Source: Orthonyx spaldingii
Taxonomy: Eukaryota > Chordata > Aves > Passeriformes > Orthonychidae
Direction of reading: 5' to 3'
DNA: 64,000 bases
NCBI GenBank assembly: GCA_013397795.1
Contig: VZTJ01003545.1
Span: 236,009-300,008 of the forward strand
Numbering within the stretch: position 1 is the stretch's first letter; the number at the start of each line of letters is the position of its first letter. Positions 62,556 to 64,000 of the stretch are shown one piece after another. Position numbers and translations under genes: made by a program. The notes under the pieces were generated by a model. That model worked only from the letters and a program-made list of their open reading frames with translations. It searched no databases and was not told the DNA's origin.

Positions 62556-63839
62556 TCCTGCTGTGGTACTTCACAGCACAAGTAGCTGCAAGTTTCCTCC
62601 GGTAGCTACAGAACTCCCATACAGCTCCACAATGACCCATTTTCTGTCCTCCCTCAGGCTGGTTTAGGGTTATAATCCACACTTTTTATTTTGGGGGCTT
62701 GGCAGAAAGTTGTTAAATATTTTCACCCTTGTTTTTCTCCCGTTGGCATTCCTGTATGAAAAAGGATGCATGGGCATCTGCATGTATGAGAAAGAAGTAT
62801 CACTGAACGTGCTAGATTTCAAAAAGGGGTCACACCAGGAAGCCACACAGTCTGTCTGTCCTCACGACCCCTGCAGCAACTGTATCTTCTGGTGAATGTG
62901 CCACAGGTGCCATGGCAAAGAAGTGTAGCAAGGCCAACCTCCACCTGATCCTGGCACAATGCGTACCACATCCAATGCCCTCTTTCCACAGCCCAAATGA
63001 TAGACGAGCTGAGCTCAGCAACAACTGGCTGAAGTTTTCAAACAGTTTCTGCTTCCATAATTAAAATGCAAGGAATATTTTTCTTTTTCTACCTCAGCAA
63101 GGGGGTTAGGTCTTGATTCAGACTCACTTAAAAAATCAACTCTACCACTTAGTAAAGGAAATAAAACCCAGGTTCTCTGTTTTCTTTTCTCTGTCCTCAG
63201 ATATAGACTTCTCTCTGACACCCAGGAACAGCAGATCGACTCCATGTACCTTGGAAAAAGAAGCAGATCTGAGAGGACTCTTCCCTACAGACAAACATAA
63301 CCTGCAGTCATAGCCAGAAACTGTCTGACACACAGTGATCCAAACTGTTAGTCAGAAACATGACTCAGTGCTGGAGACTCCCTCAAAAAAACCTTGCAGG
63401 GAAGGGCCCAGCTGTCCCTTTAGGAAAAAGAAAAGAAGGGAAGGAAGTTTCAGGAGACGGAGCATTTCTTTCACCAGTGATCCAAGGTTTGCTTCCGGCC
63501 AATAATGAAATCCTGTCTTGACAGATCTGTGGACCTTAGCACCATAAGCATCAGTGAAACGGTACAATGTAAGAGTAACCACCAGTATAAGCAAAGTTAC
63601 CTTTTAACAGCACCATGCAAAGTGACAGCCGCACAGACAAGTTTCTGCCCTAGAAAACTAGCGACCTGGGTTGACAGGATGCAACAGGTGAATGACACAG
63701 AGAACTGCAAGTTGAGCGGAGAGGAAAGCTAACAAGTTACCACAAAGCAAGTAAACATCTCCTGACAGCAGACAGAAACCCGGGCTCTTCAGATGCACAA
63801 CAGCAGCCACGATAAACTGACACCGCTCCCCAGACGCCT

Positions 63840-64000
63840 CCAACCCCCTTAGCAGAGGGACGGCGCAGTCCCCGCCAGCAGACACCGCGCATCACGGCTG
63901 GCGCTGGGCTCCGGACCCAGGCCCTGGGTGTGACCTCCTCCCTCCCGTCCGCCAGGCCCCACTCGGGCGACGCCGCCAGCCCGGCCCGCACTCCGCCAGG
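63840..64000. promoter_or_regulatory. Edge of a CpG-rich region at window end
   Basis: GC content and CpG frequency rise sharply (gacggcgcag, accgcgcatcacggc, ctcgggcgacgccgccag). This is the only CpG-rich region upstream of NR1H3, so it is a candidate NR1H3 promoter or NR1H3/ACP2 bidirectional promoter. The rest is outside the window. Confidence 0.5.

Larger units (their letters stand above)
47773..63839. other. NR1H3 upstream or 5' intron region, no recognised gene
   Basis: 16 kb without a recognisable conserved exon on either strand. ACP2, the expected divergent neighbour, was looked for by protein memory and not seen. It contains a palindrome-(TA)n-palindrome at 51387-51451, a purine tract at 54146-54215, A-rich sequence at 56013-56041, a CR1 at 61661-61785 and a (TA)n inverted repeat at 62528-62555. 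Two anonymous plus-strand open frames (47818-48480, 57161-57529) lack known domains. Confidence 0.6.

Noticed and set aside
48000..63839. Search for ACP2 (expected divergent neighbour of NR1H3)
   Set aside because: No histidine acid phosphatase motif (RHGDRSP-like) seen on the plus strand; the gene presumably lies beyond the right edge.
1..64000. CRISPR arrays, bacterial operons, tRNA or rRNA genes
   Set aside because: None seen; this is vertebrate nuclear DNA with spliced genes and avian retroelements.

Overview
This is a vertebrate nuclear window, almost certainly avian. Several truncated CR1 LINE copies carry the bird-type 3' end (ATTCTATG/ATTCTGTG octamers). There are LTRs of an avian ERVL-like family, no SINEs, and compact introns. 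The encoded proteins match bird and mammal orthologues of two genes, both on the minus strand: MADD (DENN-domain Rab GEF, left half) and NR1H3 (LXR-alpha nuclear receptor, right half). The order NR1H3 then MADD, in the same orientation, is the one known from human 11p11.2, so this is conserved synteny. The species cannot be fixed from the sequence alone. || Layout, right to left in the direction of transcription. At 63.84-64.0 kb is the edge of a GC/CpG-rich region, a candidate NR1H3 (or divergent ACP2) promoter. From 47.8 to 63.8 kb I recognise no gene: presumably 5' intron or upstream sequence of NR1H3, with one CR1, small AT palindromes and a purine tract. NR1H3 coding exons 1-8 lie between 47646 and 36823 and join in phase into a complete 409-residue receptor. 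Its first coding intron holds a 392-bp LTR-like element, and its second holds a decayed CR1 endonuclease fragment. From 32.8 to 36.3 kb is intergenic sequence with a solo ERVL-like LTR. At 31.73-32.66 kb is a CpG island broken by a 336-base assembly gap, the probable MADD promoter and first exon. MADD intron 1 (about 13 kb) contains another LTR, two CR1 tails and a promoter-like motif cluster. The start-codon exon is at 18258-18449. Thirteen further coding exons run down to 309, giving the first ~900-917 codons; the 3' half of MADD lies beyond the left edge. || Functionally the two genes are unrelated neighbours. MADD couples Rab3/Rab27 activation and TNF-receptor/MAPK signalling; NR1H3 is the oxysterol-activated regulator of cholesterol efflux and lipogenesis. 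|| I found no evidence of an unknown multi-gene system. The points most worth a second look are: a perfect (AAAAAT)106 array in a MADD intron; a GC-AG intron; a tandem acceptor that would add 17 in-frame codons to MADD; an LTR inserted 96 bp from the first coding exon of NR1H3; and an antisense promoter-like cluster in MADD intron 1.
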